From Fremontodendron californicum (Eukaryota > Streptophyta > Magnoliopsida > Malvales > Malvaceae): a stretch of DNA of 64,000 nucleotides. A program made the translations under genes and the position numbers. Of the stretch, positions 19,086 to 31,284 are shown piece after piece; the stretch's first letter is position 1; each line of letters starts with the position of its first letter. The notes under the pieces are model-generated. The model searched no databases. It saw only the letters and a list, made by a program, of their open reading frames with translations, and was not told the origin of the DNA. The stretch spans positions 19,904,501-19,968,500 of the forward strand of contig JAULJL010000027.1 in the NCBI GenBank assembly GCA_030761205.1. Direction: 5' to 3'.

Positions 19086-20557
19086 TGATAAGCTCATAAA
19101 ATATACATTTTATGCCTTTCTACCTTTAGTTTTTGTTATGTTTTTGATCTTTATCTTGTTTACATATAATATGTTTTTGAATTTTAGGTACAATACGGAG
19201 AATGAAGTCAAAAGATATCAATAATGATGGTAAAGAGCTTACAAAAACATAATCACAAGATGGAAGAAGACTTGGGAGTCAAAAATATCAATTTCTGATT
19301 GAAAAGCAATCAGGCTGATTTGACCTCCGGAGCTTGTTCAAGGAAAACGTGATGTTAGATTCTTTATTTGAAGAAACTTCCTCTTGACTTTTGAAATTGA
19401 CTTGATTATCTTTCTAACGATATATTATGGGCCCAAATCGGATAAGAAATGGGCAACCAAATTGGCGCTAGAAGATCTCCCTAAAGAACCCTACGACCAG
19501 AAAAACCCTAACCGCAAATCTGAAAAAAGAGAGAGGCAAAAACGTGATTTTTCTGCCTCCAAGCTTACTTGTGCGGCAAGGACTTATTGTCAGGGTTTTA
19601 AAGCTCTATAAATACCATCTTTTGAGCCACAAACTAGACATCTTTTGAGGAAACTCAAGGGATCATCATTATTCTTCTTCTTCTTCTCCATTCTTTTATT
19701 TTTATTTTTCTTTTTAGTTTTATGTATATATTATCCATGCTTATGTTATGCTAAACTTCTTTGGTTAAGGGTGATTTCAAAACCCTAGACATGTTATGTA
19801 ATTAATTTTCAGAATCTATCTATCATTGTTTTCTATCAAAGTTGCTTATGTTCTTCTATTAAAATTGTTCATGATGATGTTTTGATTTGTTTAGGTGGCC
19901 AACTAGATAAATCTTGATAATTGTCTAATGCTAGTTTAGGAGTCTTGATCCGTGTAATTGTCTTGATTTCCTATTCATAAGTAGCAATTTGTGATTAATG
20001 ATTATGGTCAAGTTTTCAATAATTGCAAAGTGGAACATAACCTAAGTTGAACAATCCGAGCTTATGTGTTTGTTGCTTAGATCAACCTATCTTTCTCATC
20101 ATAAAGCTGCTGTTAAATTGAACTTAGAGAGCTTATTCTAGGTTGTTTGATAGTTAGAGATTAAATAGAGAGCTTGTTCTATTTAACGACGAACTAAGGA
20201 AAGATTGGAGTAACAGAGCTTGTTGTTATCTACGGTTGTTAACTTTGATAGCTAATTAATGTTGATAGATATGAAATTGATTCTTAATGATGTCTAGTGG
20301 TGGAGAATGAAACCTTAACCATATTTCTCTCATATTTGATTTCTTATTTCTTACTTGCATCTTACTTTTCTTATTTGCTTATTTTTAAAACTATTTCAAA
20401 ACCCCCTTTTCTTTTGTTTTCCTTGAATTTAAGTTTTAAACTATTAACTTATAAACTAAAACCCAACCCCTAAGGACTTGACCCTTGCTAACTACTATAC
20501 TTACAATTGATCTTTTTAGTGCAAGGTTAAATAAGATATACTCTTTTGAGTGCATCA
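19086..20557 (+). repeat. 5' LTR of C1
   Basis: TGATAAGCTCATAAAATATAC... to ...GAGTGCATCA, 1472 bp, TATA box at 19607-19614. No tandem GGTTATACC repeats, unlike family A. Confidence 0.9.
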
Positions 20558-20563
20558 AATTTT

Positions 20564-20581
20564 TGGCATCATTGCCGGGGA
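20564..20581 (+). other. Primer-binding site of C1
   Basis: TGGCATCATTGCCGGGGA: tRNA-Asp type with three mismatches. Confidence 0.8.
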
Positions 20582-20694
20582 TTGCTTTCTTTAGTTTATT
20601 TGGTACTTGGTTTATTCTTATTTTCAGTTCTAATTAGTATTATTTTCTTGTACATACAGGTTTTTCTTTTCAAATTTAAAAAAGAAAAAAAAAG

Positions 20695-21629
20695 ATGCAA
20701 TTGAGCAATCTAACACTTGAAGAGTTGGTGGCATACATGAACATGGAAAATCAACAAGCCAATCTCACCTCCCCAGTTCAACAATTGGCCATGGGAGGAT
20801 GTCAAGGCCATCAAGGGTTCCAAGACCAACCGCATGATCATTACTCAAACACTTACCATGAGGGATGGTGGGATCATACTAATTATGGCTACTCGAAAAA
20901 TTACCAAGAAGTAGATCCTTATGCCAATTACACTCATCCATCTAGCTTCAATCAATCATGGTCTCAAGAACCAGATCTTTTTCAGCCATCACATATGACT
21001 CAAAACTCAGGTACTTCTTTAGAAGATCTTGTCTATTCTCTTGTTACTGATACTTTGCAATTTCAACAGGAAACAAGGGCAAGCATCCAGAGTTTGGAAA
21101 AGCAAATGAACCAATTGGCTAGTAGTATGGTGGGATGGGTAGCACAAAGATCTGAAGAACTCCCAGGCCAAACGATGATTAACCCAAAGGAGAATGCTAT
21201 TGTGACCTTAGGAATGAGATACAAGATGTGGATGAGACAAAATTAGAGATGGATTCTGTTCTTGAAGATAATGAAGCCACAGATCCAAATAAGAGTATTT
21301 CGGCACCTGAGGTAACGTTTAAGATTCCAATTTTTACTAATGTTTCTTCTCCACCTTTTCCTAGTAGATTCGCAAAGTTCAAAGAGGAAGAACATGAACA
21401 AGACATGCTGGAAACCTTAAACAGTTTGTTTGTGGATGCCATTCAACAAGTACCAAAAGATGCACCATTCCTCAATGAGCAATGCACTACAAAGGATGAT
21501 GGAATAATACTTATAATGGAGAATGCATCTACTTTTGTGCAAAGAAAGCTTCCTATCAAACGCTCAAATTTGGAAAGTTTCATGTATGAGCCTAACAAGC
21601 CTAAAAAGCCAAGAAGGGGTGCTGGTTAG
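20695..21629 (+). pseudogene. Short gag-like ORF of C1, frameshifted
   Basis: Same protein type as in A1 (start MQLSNLTLEELV). The frame shifts near 21200-21225, where bases are missing around GTGACCTTAGGAATGAG. The remainder from ~21228 to 21629 is in another frame and otherwise intact (SAPEVTFKIPIFTN ... RRGAG). Confidence 0.88.
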
Positions 21630-22062
21630 GTTGGACAACTTAAATCAAAACTAATTGGGAAGGCAGCCCAATTAATGAAGAAATTACCAACCTGCCATAC
21701 TCAGATTTGCTTTCTTTTCCTTTTTCTTTTATTATTTTTACTTTTTTATTTATTTATTTTTATGTTTATTTGTTAATTTTTTGTTTAGTATTTTAGGATT
21801 ATTTAGGTTGCATGAGTTTGTTTTGTTTTGAGTCTTAGTTGTTCTTATTCTTATGTTATTAGTTCTTTTCTCTTACACATGATTCTTTCATTTGGGTTAA
21901 TAGCATTACATTGAAGACAATGTAAGAATTAAGTGTGGGGGGAAGGATTTAGGATTTATTTTATTTTATTTTTAGCTATTATTTTTTTTATGAGTCTTTA
22001 ATATTATTATTATTATTATTTTTAGTGTGTTTTAGTTCTTTTTTAATACAATGATGAGATAT
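21630..22062 (+). other. Post-gag region of C1
   Basis: Noncoding. Hairpin TTACATTGAAGACAATGTAA (~21906-21925) and G-run. It shows what the region looks like without the cassette: it passes directly into TTTTAGTGTGTTTTAG...GATGAGATAT. The last 5 bp (GATAT, 22058-22062) are the TSD of A2. Confidence 0.75.
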
Positions 22063-24089
22063 TGATAACTCGTATAATTATATAGTTTTTAGTTATGTTT
22101 TATTATTGTTTTGTGTCAAATATGAGTTATTATTGTTTAGTCTAATTGTGTTTATGATCTTTTATATTTTTATGTAATTTGGTGTTTTTCACAAGTTTCT
22201 TTGAGTGATTTCAGATTACTAGAATTAAGGGCAAATCGAGTTCAGTTCCAGTTCCGACACCTTTTTCCATATCAGCTATATCTGGAGTTTCACTGAAGCA
22301 ATAAGGCTGAAATTTGTAGTCGTGCAAAGCTAAGAGGCATATCTATCTTTTTCATGTTTTACACTTCTTGAAACGGAGTCGTTTTCCCTAGCGAAATCAA
22401 CCATCAATGTGGCTGATGTGCAATGACGTCTGTGCTGACCTGTTTTCGTATTTTGCCCATATCTGCTTATCCACAGCAACAAATGAGCTGATTCCAATGG
22501 CTATGGATCCGTAACGGATACGGGAACCTTTGTCTAGAAGTCCATATGATCATATCAGGCCTCCAATATTGACGAAATCGACCATCAAGTTGGCTGATGT
22601 GCAATGACGTCTGTGCTGACCTGTTTTCGTATTTTGCCCATATCTTCTTATCCACATCAGAAAATGAGCTGATTCAAACGGCTATGGATCCGTAACTGAT
22701 AGGGGAACATTTTTCTAGAAGACCATGTGATCATATCAGGCATCTAACATTGACGAAATCGACCATCAAGTTGGCTGATCAAAATTGTCATACAATATGA
22801 CGAAAATTGTTAGAAAAATGCACCCACCTATTATACCTACCTTTGAAATTTGTAAAGCTTGTCTCTTGTCATTTAGCCCTCCAAAATGTGTATAAATAGA
22901 GGGCCTTGGATGATTGTAGAGGATCATATTGTAGATAGGTAGGATATTAGCCGTTGTAATAAAATTCTCTAAGTTTTCTTCTTCTTTCTTTTCTCTAGTT
23001 TTCTTTTTCTTTAGAAAGAGCAAGAGGTTGGATAATTAATATTCTTCTTCTTCTTCTTTCTTTCTTTTATTTTCTTCTTAGATTCTATTTAATTTTATGT
23101 TTATAATGCCTATGCTAGGCTAAACTTCTATTTGGTTAAGGGTGATTTCAAAGCCCTAGACATGTTCTGTGATTGATTTTCAGATTCTATCTATCATTAA
23201 TTTTCTATCAAAGTTGCTTATGTTCTTCTACAAGAATTGTTCATGATGTTGTCTTGATTTATTTAGGTGTACAATTAGATAGATCTTGATAATTATCTAT
23301 TGCTAGTCTAGGAGTCTTGATCCGTGTAATTGTCTTGATTTCCTATTCATAAGTGGCAATTTGTGATTAATGATTATGGTCAAGTTTTCAATAATTGCAA
23401 AGTGGAACATAACCTAAGTTGAACAATCCGAGCTTATGTGTTTGTTGCTTAGATCAACCTATCTTTCTCATCATAAAGCTGCCATTAAATTGAATTTAGA
23501 GAGCTTATTCTAGGTTGTTTAATGGTTAGAGATTAAATAGAGAGCTTGTTCTATTTAACGACAAACTAAGGAAAGATTGGGATAACAGAGCTTGTTGTTA
23601 TCTACGGTTGTTAACTTTGATAGTTGGTTGATATTGATAGATCTGAAATTGATTCTTAATGATGTCTAGTGGTGGAGAATGAAACCTTAACCATATTTTT
23701 CATATTTGATTCTTCTTACTTACTTGTTTTCTTACTTTTCTAGTTTGCTTATTTTTAAAAGTATATTTATTTTTATTGGCTGATTATACCGCCTAATTTG
23801 TATATTAACTTTGTTTTATTTTTATTGGCTGGTTATACCGCCTAATTTAGTATATATATTTTTATTGGCTGGTTATACCGCCTTGCATCTTATTCTTATT
23901 ATTTACTTTAGTTTAAATCTGGCTTCAAAAACCCCTTTTCTTTTATTGTTTTCTTTGAACGTAAGTTATAAACTAATAACTCATAGATTAAAACCCAATC
24001 CCTGAGGACTCGACCCTTGCTAATCATTATACTTACAATTGATCTTTTTAGTGCAAGGTTAAATAAGATACACTCTTTTGGGTGCATCA
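22063..24089 (+). repeat. 5' LTR of A2
   Basis: 2027 bp. Longer than A1 because a ~180-bp U3 unit is duplicated (two TGACGTC motifs at 22424-22430 and 22605-22611). TATA 22891-22898; AATAAA 22958-22963. Confidence 0.92.
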
Positions 24090-24095
24090 AATTTT

Positions 24096-24113
24096 TGGCG
24101 CCGTTGCCGGGGA
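24096..24113 (+). other. Primer-binding site of A2
   Basis: TGGCGCCGTTGCCGGGGA, perfect tRNA-Asp complement. Confidence 0.92.
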
Positions 24114-24234
24114 TTGTTTTCTTTAGTTTATTTGTTACTTGGTTTATTCTTATTTTCAGTTCTAATTAGTTTTATTTTCTTGTACATAGAAGTTTTTCTT
24201 ATCAAATTTTCAAAAATAAAAAAATAAAAAAACG

Positions 24235-25173
24235 ATGGAATTGAGCAATCTAACACTTGAAGAGTTGGTGGCATACATGAACATGGAGAATCAACAAGCC
24301 AATCTCACTTCCTCAGTTCAACAATTGGCCATGGGAGGATGTCAAGGCCATCAATGGTTCCAAGACCAACCGCATGATCATTACTCCAACACTTACCATG
24401 AGGGATGGTGGGATCATACTAATTATGGCTACTCGAAAAATTACCAAGAAGTAGATCCTTATGCCAATTACACTCATCCATCTAGCTTCAATCAATCATG
24501 GTCTCAAGAACCAGATCTTTTTCAACCACCACATATGACTCAAAACTCAGGTACTTCTTTAGAAGATCTTGTACATTCTTTTGTTACTGATACTTTGCAA
24601 TTTCAACAGGAAACAAGGGCAAGCATCCAGAGTTTGGAAAGGCAAATGAGCCTATTGGCTAGTAGTATGGTGGGATGGGTAGCACAAAGATCTGAAGAAC
24701 TCCCAGCCCAAACGATGATTAACCCAAAGGAGAATGCTACTATTGTGACCTTGAAGAATGAGGAACAAGATGAGGATGAGACAAAATTAGAGATGGATTC
24801 TATTCTTGAGGATAATGAAGCCAATGATCCAAATAAGAGTATTTCGGCACCTGAGGTAACGTTTAAGATTCCAATTTTTACTAATGTTTTTTTTCCACCT
24901 TTCCCTAGTAGATTCGCAAAGTTCAAAGAGGAGGAACATGAACAAAACATGCTGGAAACCTTAAACAGTTTGTTTGTGGATGTCATTCAACAAGTACCAA
25001 AAGATGCACCATTCCTTGATGAGATATGCACCACCAATGATGATGGAATAATACTTGTAATGGAGAATGCATCCACTGTTGTGCAAAGAAAGCTTCCTCT
25101 CAAACGCATAAATTTGGGAAATTTCATGTATGAGCCTGACAAGCCTAAAAAGCCAAGAAGGGGTGTTGGTTAG
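24235..25173 (+). CDS. Short gag-derived protein of A2 (312 aa)
   Basis: Full-length and uninterrupted, colinear with the A1 protein. Differences include HQWFQDQPHDHY, IPIFTNVFFPPF and a longer identity with C1 in the VPKDAPFLDE region, which suggests exchange between A and C gags. Confidence 0.8.
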   Translation: MELSNLTLEELVAYMNMENQQANLTSSVQQLAMGGCQGHQWFQDQPHDHYSNTYHEGWWDHTNYGYSKNYQEVDPYANYTHPSSFNQSWSQEPDLFQPPHMTQNSGTSLEDLVHSFVTDTLQFQQETRASIQSLERQMSLLASSMVGWVAQRSEELPAQTMINPKENATIVTLKNEEQDEDETKLEMDSILEDNEANDPNKSISAPEVTFKIPIFTNVFFPPFPSRFAKFKEEEHEQNMLETLNSLFVDVIQQVPKDAPFLDEICTTNDDGIILVMENASTVVQRKLPLKRINLGNFMYEPDKPKKPRRGVG

Positions 25174-25709
25174 ATTCAAAACACTAACTCAAGTGTTAAT
25201 TGGGAAGGCAGCCCAGTTAAAGATGAAATTGCCAACCTTCCATATTCAGATTTGCTTTCTCTTTCTCTTTCTTTTCCTTTTTCTTTTATTATTTTTATTG
25301 TTTTTATTTTTATTTCTTATGTTTCTTTGTTAATTGTGTTTACTGTTTTTAAGTTCATTTAGGCTGCATAAGTTTCTTTTGTTTAATAGTTCTTTTCCCT
25401 TACATATAATTCTTGCATTGGGGGATAATAGCATTACATTAATGACAATGTAAAAATTATGTGTGGGGGGAAGAATTTAGGATTTTATTTAGAGTGTTTT
25501 GTTTTTGAGTTTTTTTTTTTATCTTGTTTTTCTTTCTGATCCTTGTTTTGAAAATAACTAGATGTAAATATAATTTTTATTTTTTTACCCCGGTTAAATG
25601 GCGGATAACGGTACTCCGTGATTATTTAAATCGGTTCCATCAGCTACCCACAAAACTGATATTGTATATAAATTTCTCTTTCAATTTCTCTTTCATTTTT
25701 TTTTTCAGG

Positions 25710-26246
25710 ATGGATGATATTCTCACAAGATTGCAGAAACGATTTCCTCCTTTTCCTCGAAATATTTTACTGAAGCTTTACCAAGTTCGATTTGAAAGAT
25801 TAAGAATGCTTATGCACAAAGGGATTCCTGACGACATACGTTGGATAATTGAAGCCAAGGTACGTGAAGATGAATATCTTCCTGTTTTGCATTTACCAGG
25901 TACAGGTAGAAGCACTTTTGCAAAGAAGCGACGAGCAAAACGCATGAGTTCAAATTGCCACAAATGTGCACGATGGACGTGTAACGGTAAATGTCGTTCT
26001 ATTGGGATTCCGTCCTCTAATCGAGATGATAAAATTGAATTCATTAAGGATGGACTGAGTAAGGAGAATTTGGGTAATATCCAACTTTCTCTTGAGACGC
26101 ATCCTAGTGGAGACGTACAAAGAGAAATTCTTGATTTATGGCCGCAATTCCAAAGGGAATGGCAACATCTTGGGAATCTGATGTTAAAAGACCCTGTTTG
26201 CCAGCTTGTAAGAAAACTGGATGGGAAGCATGTCCTCGACTCATAG
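25710..26246 (+). CDS. Carlavirus-type cysteine-rich protein-like, copy A2
   Basis: 178 aa, all four Cys and the basic patch conserved. Differs from A4/A5 at KHVLDS. A frame open further upstream (to 25524) is only T-rich leader read through; the ATG after TTTTTTTTCAGG matches the other copies. Ends at the same TAG as all copies. Confidence 0.6.
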   Translation: MDDILTRLQKRFPPFPRNILLKLYQVRFERLRMLMHKGIPDDIRWIIEAKVREDEYLPVLHLPGTGRSTFAKKRRAKRMSSNCHKCARWTCNGKCRSIGIPSSNRDDKIEFIKDGLSKENLGNIQLSLETHPSGDVQREILDLWPQFQREWQHLGNLMLKDPVCQLVRKLDGKHVLDS

Positions 26247-26288
26247 AAGGCGTTTAAGCCGTTTCTGGACGTAAAACCAGAGGAAGAT

Positions 26289-26501
26289 GTGAGCCACAAT
26301 CACAACTACAATAAATGACTTCTCAGCTTTTGGTTTGATTTGCAATAACTTAATTTTGGTTTAATTTACGTGTTGTTCGATTTGTGTAATTATTCTCTTT
26401 TTTTTTTATTTGTCTTTTACGGTTGATTTTTCTTCTCTTTTTGATTTTCTTCCTGAAATCACGCAAAAATCTTTTGTTAGGTTAACATTTTCTTCTGACA
26501 G
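26289..26501 (+). other. Probable intron between the viral-like gene and LOG
   Basis: GTGAGC...TTTTCTTCTGACAG, 213 bp, exactly the segment absent from A1. Counterparts are at 31327-31546, 55012-55225 and 49404-49615 (minus). The 3' part plus ~20 exon bases are tandemly repeated in A2 (~26411-26640), which provides a second acceptor at ~26621. Confidence 0.7.
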
Positions 26502-26745
26502 GTCAAATACACTTTCGGCGACATTATTAGTCTTGACTTTTACGGTTGATTTTTCTTCTCTTTTTGATTTTCTTCCTGAAATCACGCAAAAATCTTTTGT
26601 TAGGTTAACATTTTCTTCTGACAGGTCAGATACACTTTCGGCGACATTATTACTCTTGTCTGATTCACTACTCAGTCCTCTATATATTACACCATGTACT
26701 CATTCTCTTTCAGGCATCGAAAAAAAGAAAAAAAAAGAAAAAAAA

Positions 26746-27248
26746 ATGGAAAGTACTTCGTCCCAACGCATAAAAAAAATTTGTGTTTTTGGAGGTGCTT
26801 ATCCAGGGAAAAATAACATATTCGCTGATGAAGCCATAAGAGTTGGAGTAATACTTGCCCAACAAAAGATCCAGTTGATTTATGGAGGCGGTAGTACGGG
26901 TTTAATGGGAGCAGTCGCTACAGCAGCACACGCCGGAGGAAGTCCAGTTCTAGGAATCGTGCCAAAACTATTCACAGATTTTTGTGGACCTACCTTGGGT
27001 AAGGAAATACAAGTCTGGAGTATCCCTGAACGGATGACAATCATGTACCATTCTGTCGATGCATTCATTGCTTTACCAGGAGGTCTGGGTACATTGGAAG
27101 AAATAGCTTGCGTGGCTTCTTGGTCATCTTTGGTCACAAATAAGAAACCCATTGGTTTGCTTAATATTAATGGTTATTTTAGTAATTTGCTTTCATATTT
27201 AGATAAAGCTGTGGATAATGGATTCATGTTTTCAGAGGCAAGGAGAAC
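26746..27248 (+). pseudogene. LOG-like: LOG of A2, 5' part, split by A3
   Basis: Codons 1-~167 including GGGSTGLMG and PGGLGTLEE. A3 inserts after AGAAC (27244-27248); the rest is at 35310-35454. Before that insertion the ORF was intact, with changes HSVDAF and YLDKAVDNG. An open frame from 26410 to 27288 that reads through upstream noncoding DNA and into the LTR is not meaningful. Confidence 0.92.
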
Positions 27249-29128
27249 TGATAACTCGTATAATTATATAGTTTTTAGTTATGTTTAATTATTGTTTTGT
27301 GTCAAATACGAGTTATTATTGTTTAGTCTAATTGTGTTTATGATCTTTTATATTTTTATGTATTTTGGTGTTTTTCACAAGTTTCTTTGAGTGATTTCAG
27401 ATTACTAGAATTAAGGGCAAATCCAGTTCAGTTCCAGTTCCGACACCTTTTTCCATATCAGCTATATCTCGAGTTTCACTGAAGCAATAAGGCTGAAATT
27501 TGTAGCCATGCAAAGCTAAGAGGCATATCTATCTTTTTCATGTTTTACACTTCTTGAAACGGAGTCGTTTTCCCTAGCGAAATCGACCATCAAGTTGGCT
27601 GATGTGCAATGACGTCTGTGCTAACCTGTTTTCGTATTATGCCCATATCTTCTTATCCACATCAGAAAATGAGCTGATTCCAACGGCTATGGATCAGTAA
27701 CTGATAGGGTAACATTTTTCTAGAAGACCATGTGATCAGATAAGGCCTCCAAAATTGACAATATCGACCATCAAGTTGGCTGATCAAAATCGTCATATAT
27801 GACGAAAATTGTTAGAAAATGCACCCACCTATTATACCTACCTTTGAAATTTGTAAAGCTTGTCTCTTGTCATTTAGCCCTCCAAAATGTGTATAAATAG
27901 AGGGCCTTGGATGATTGTAGAGGATGATATTGTACATTGGTAGGATATTAGCCATTGTAATAAAATTCTCTAAGTTTTCTTCTTCTTTCTTTTCTCTAGT
28001 TTTCTTTTTCTTTAGAAAGAGCAAGAGGTTGGATAATTAATATTCTTCTTCTTCTTCTTTCTTTCTTTTATTTTCTTCTTAGATTCTATTTAATTTTATG
28101 TTTATAATGCCTATGCTAGGCTAAACTTCTATTTGGTTAAGGGTGATTTCAAAGCCCTAGACATGTTTTATAATTGATTTTCAGATTCTATCTATCATTA
28201 ATTTTCTATCAAAGTTGCTTATGTTCTTCTACAAGAATTGTTCATGATGTTGTCTTGATTTGTTTAGGTGTACAACTAGATAGATCTTGATAATTATCTA
28301 TTGCTAGTTTAGGAATCTTGATCCGTGTAATTGTCTTGATTTCCTATTCATAAGTGGCAATTTGTGATTAATGATTATGGTCAAGTTTTCAATAATTGCA
28401 AAGTGGAACATAACCTAAGTTGAACAATCCGAGCTTATGTGTTTGTTGCTTAGATCAACCTATCTTTCTCATCATAAAGCTGCCATTAAATTGAACTTAG
28501 AGAGCTTATTCTAGGTTGTTTGATGGTTAGAGATTAAATAGAGAGCTTGTTCTATTTAACGACAAACTAAGGAAAGATTGGGATAACAGAGCTTGTTGTT
28601 ATCTACGGTTGTTAACTTTGATAGTTGGTTGATATTGATAGATCTGAAATTGATTCTTAATGATGTCTAGTGGTGGAGAATGAAACCTTAACCATATTTT
28701 TCATATTTGATTCTTCTTACTTACTTGTTTTCTTACTTTTCTAGTTTGCTTATTTTTAAAAGTATATTTATTTTTATTGGCTGGTTATACCGCCTAATTT
28801 GTATATTAACTTTGTTTTATTTTTATTGGCTGGTTATACCGCCTAATTTAGTATATATATTTTTATTGGCTGGTTATACCGCCTAATTTAGTATATATAT
28901 TTTTATTGGCTGGTTATACCGCCTTGCATCTTATTCTTATTATTTACTTTAGTTTAAATCTGGCTTCAAAAACCCCTTTTCTTTTATTGTTTCTTGAATT
29001 TAAGTTTTAAACTATTAACTTATAAACTAAAACCCAATCCCTGAGGACTCGACCCTTGCTAACTACTATACTTACAATTTATCTTTTTAGTGCAAGGTTA
29101 AATAAGATACACTCTTTTGGGTGCATCA
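27249..29128 (+). repeat. 5' LTR of A3
   Basis: One U3 unit, TATA 27892-27899, four GGTTATACC units (28768-28922). Followed by the PBS TGGCGCCATTGCCGGGGA (29135-29152, one mismatch). Confidence 0.94.
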
Positions 29129-29283
29129 AAATTTTGGCGCCATTGCCGGGGATTGTTTTCTTTAGTTTATTTGTTACTTGGTTTATTCTTATTTTCAGTT
29201 CTAATCAGTTTTGTTTTCTTGTACATACGGGTTTTTCTTATCAAATTTTGAAAAAAAAAAAATAAAAAAAAAATAAAAAAACG

Positions 29284-30222
29284 ATGGAATTGAGCAATCT
29301 AACACTTGAAGAGTTGGTGGCATACATGAACATGGAGAATCAACAAGCCAATCTCACCTTCCCAGTTCAACAATTTGCCATGGGAGGATGTCAAGGCCAT
29401 CAAGTGTTCCAAGACCAGCAGTATGATCATTACTCAAACACTTACCATGAGGGATGGTGGGATCATACTAATTATGGCTACTCAAAAAATTACCAAGAAG
29501 TAGATCCTTATGCCAATTACACTCATCCATCTAGATTTAATCAATCATGGTCTCAAGAACCAGATCTTTTTCAGCCACTACATATGACTCAAAACTCAGG
29601 TACTTCTTTAGAAGATCTTGTCGATTCTCTTGTTACTAATACTTTACAATTTCAACAGGAAACAAGGGCAAGTATCCAGAGTTTGGAAAGGCAAATGAGC
29701 CTATTGGCTAGTAGTATGGTGGTATGGGTAGCACAAAGATCTGAAAAACTCTCTGCCCAAACAATGATTAACCCAAAGGAGAATACTACTATTGTGACCT
29801 TGAGGAATGAGGAACAAGATGAGGATGAGACAGAATTAGAGATGGATTCTATTCTTGAGGATAATGAAGCCACAAATACAAATAAGAGTATTTCGGCACC
29901 TGAGGTAATGTTTAAAGTTCCACTTTTTACTAATGTTTCTTCTCCACCTTTTCCTAGTAGATTTGCAAAGTTCAAGGAGGAAGAACATGAACAACACATG
30001 CCGGAAACCTTAAACAACTTGTTTGTGGATGCCATTCAACAAGTATCAAAATATGCTTTATTCCTCGATGAGATATGCACCACAAAGGATGATGAAATAA
30101 TACTTGTAATGGAGAATGCATCTACTTTTGTGCAAAGAAAGCTTCCTATCAAACGCTCAAATTTGGGAAATTTCATGTATGAGCCTGACAAGCCTAAAAA
30201 GCCAAGAAGGGGTGTTGGTTAG
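29284..30222 (+). CDS. Short gag-derived protein of A3 (312 aa)
   Basis: Uninterrupted. Marked by QQFAMGG, SRFNQSW and SKYALFLDE. The C-terminal half (TFVQRKLPIKRSNLG) is closer to C1 than to A1, again suggesting mosaic gag genes. Confidence 0.8.
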   Translation: MELSNLTLEELVAYMNMENQQANLTFPVQQFAMGGCQGHQVFQDQQYDHYSNTYHEGWWDHTNYGYSKNYQEVDPYANYTHPSRFNQSWSQEPDLFQPLHMTQNSGTSLEDLVDSLVTNTLQFQQETRASIQSLERQMSLLASSMVVWVAQRSEKLSAQTMINPKENTTIVTLRNEEQDEDETELEMDSILEDNEATNTNKSISAPEVMFKVPLFTNVSSPPFPSRFAKFKEEEHEQHMPETLNNLFVDAIQQVSKYALFLDEICTTKDDEIILVMENASTFVQRKLPIKRSNLGNFMYEPDKPKKPRRGVG

Positions 30223-30747
30223 ATTCAAAACACTAACTCAAGTGTTAATTGGGAAGGCAGCCCAATTAAAGATGAAATTGCCAACCTTCCATATTCAGAT
30301 TTGCTTTCTCTTTCTTTTCCTTTTTCTTTTATTATTTTTATTGTTTTTTTATTTCTTATGTTTCTTTGTTAATTGTGTTTACTGTTTTTAAGTTCATTTA
30401 GGCTGCATAATTTCTTTTGTTTAATAGTTCTTTTCTCTTACATATAATTCTTGCATTGGGGGATAATAGCATTACATTGAGGACAATGTAAAAATTATGT
30501 GTGGAGGGAAGAATTTAGGATTTTATTTAGAGTGTTTTGTTTTTGAGTCTTTTTATGTTGTTTTTCTTTCTGATCCTTGTTTTGAAAATAACTAGATGTA
30601 AATATAATTTTTTTTAACCCCGGTTAAATGGCGGATAACGGTACTCCGTGATTATTTAAATCGGTTCCATCAGCTACCCACAAAACTGATATTGTATATA
30701 AATTTCTCTTCCAATTTCTCTTTCAATTTTTTTCATTTTTTTTCAGG

Positions 30748-31284
30748 ATGGATGATATTCTCACAAGATTGCAGAAACGATTTCCTCCTTTTGCTCAAAA
30801 TATTTTACTGAAGCTTTACGAAGTTCGACTTGAAAGATTAAGAATGCTTATGCACAAAGGGATTCCTGACGACATACGTTGGATAATTGAAGCCAAGGTA
30901 CGTGAAGATGAATATCTTCCTGTTTTGCATTTACCAGGTACAGGTAGAAGCACTTTTGCAAAGAAGCGACGAGCAAAGCGCATGAGTTCAAATTGCCACA
31001 AATGTGCACGATGGACGTGTAACGGTAAATGTCGTTCTATTGGGATTCCGTCCTCTAATCGAGATGATAAAATTGAATTCATTAAGGATGGACTGAGTAA
31101 GGAGAATTTGGGTAATATCCAACTTTCTCTTGAGACGCATCCTAGTGGAGACGTACAAAGAGAAATTCTTGATTTATGGCCGCAATTCCAAAGGGAATGG
31201 CAACATCTTGGGAATCTGATGTTAAAAGACCCTGTTTGCCAGCTTGTAAGAAAACTGGATGGGAAGCATATCCTCGACTCATAG
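30748..31284 (+). CDS. Carlavirus-type cysteine-rich protein-like, copy A3
   Basis: Open, four Cys kept. It is the most divergent copy at the N-terminus (PPFAQNILLKLYEVRLERL), with no change in the basic or Cys core. Stem-loop and TATA lie upstream as in A1; intron 31327-31546 lies downstream. Confidence 0.6.
   Translation: MDDILTRLQKRFPPFAQNILLKLYEVRLERLRMLMHKGIPDDIRWIIEAKVREDEYLPVLHLPGTGRSTFAKKRRAKRMSSNCHKCARWTCNGKCRSIGIPSSNRDDKIEFIKDGLSKENLGNIQLSLETHPSGDVQREILDLWPQFQREWQHLGNLMLKDPVCQLVRKLDGKHILDS

Noticed and set aside
22766..23023. Open frames antisense to the LTR leader (also 27812, 33988, 45978, 53003)
   Set aside because: They span TATA and R/U5 sequence and are low-complexity Lys/Glu from the CT-rich leader.
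26410..27288. 292-codon frame joining upstream DNA, LOG and LTR
   Set aside because: Chance read-through: the upstream part is the intron/duplicated leader and the end is the A3 LTR. The gene is LOG from 26746.
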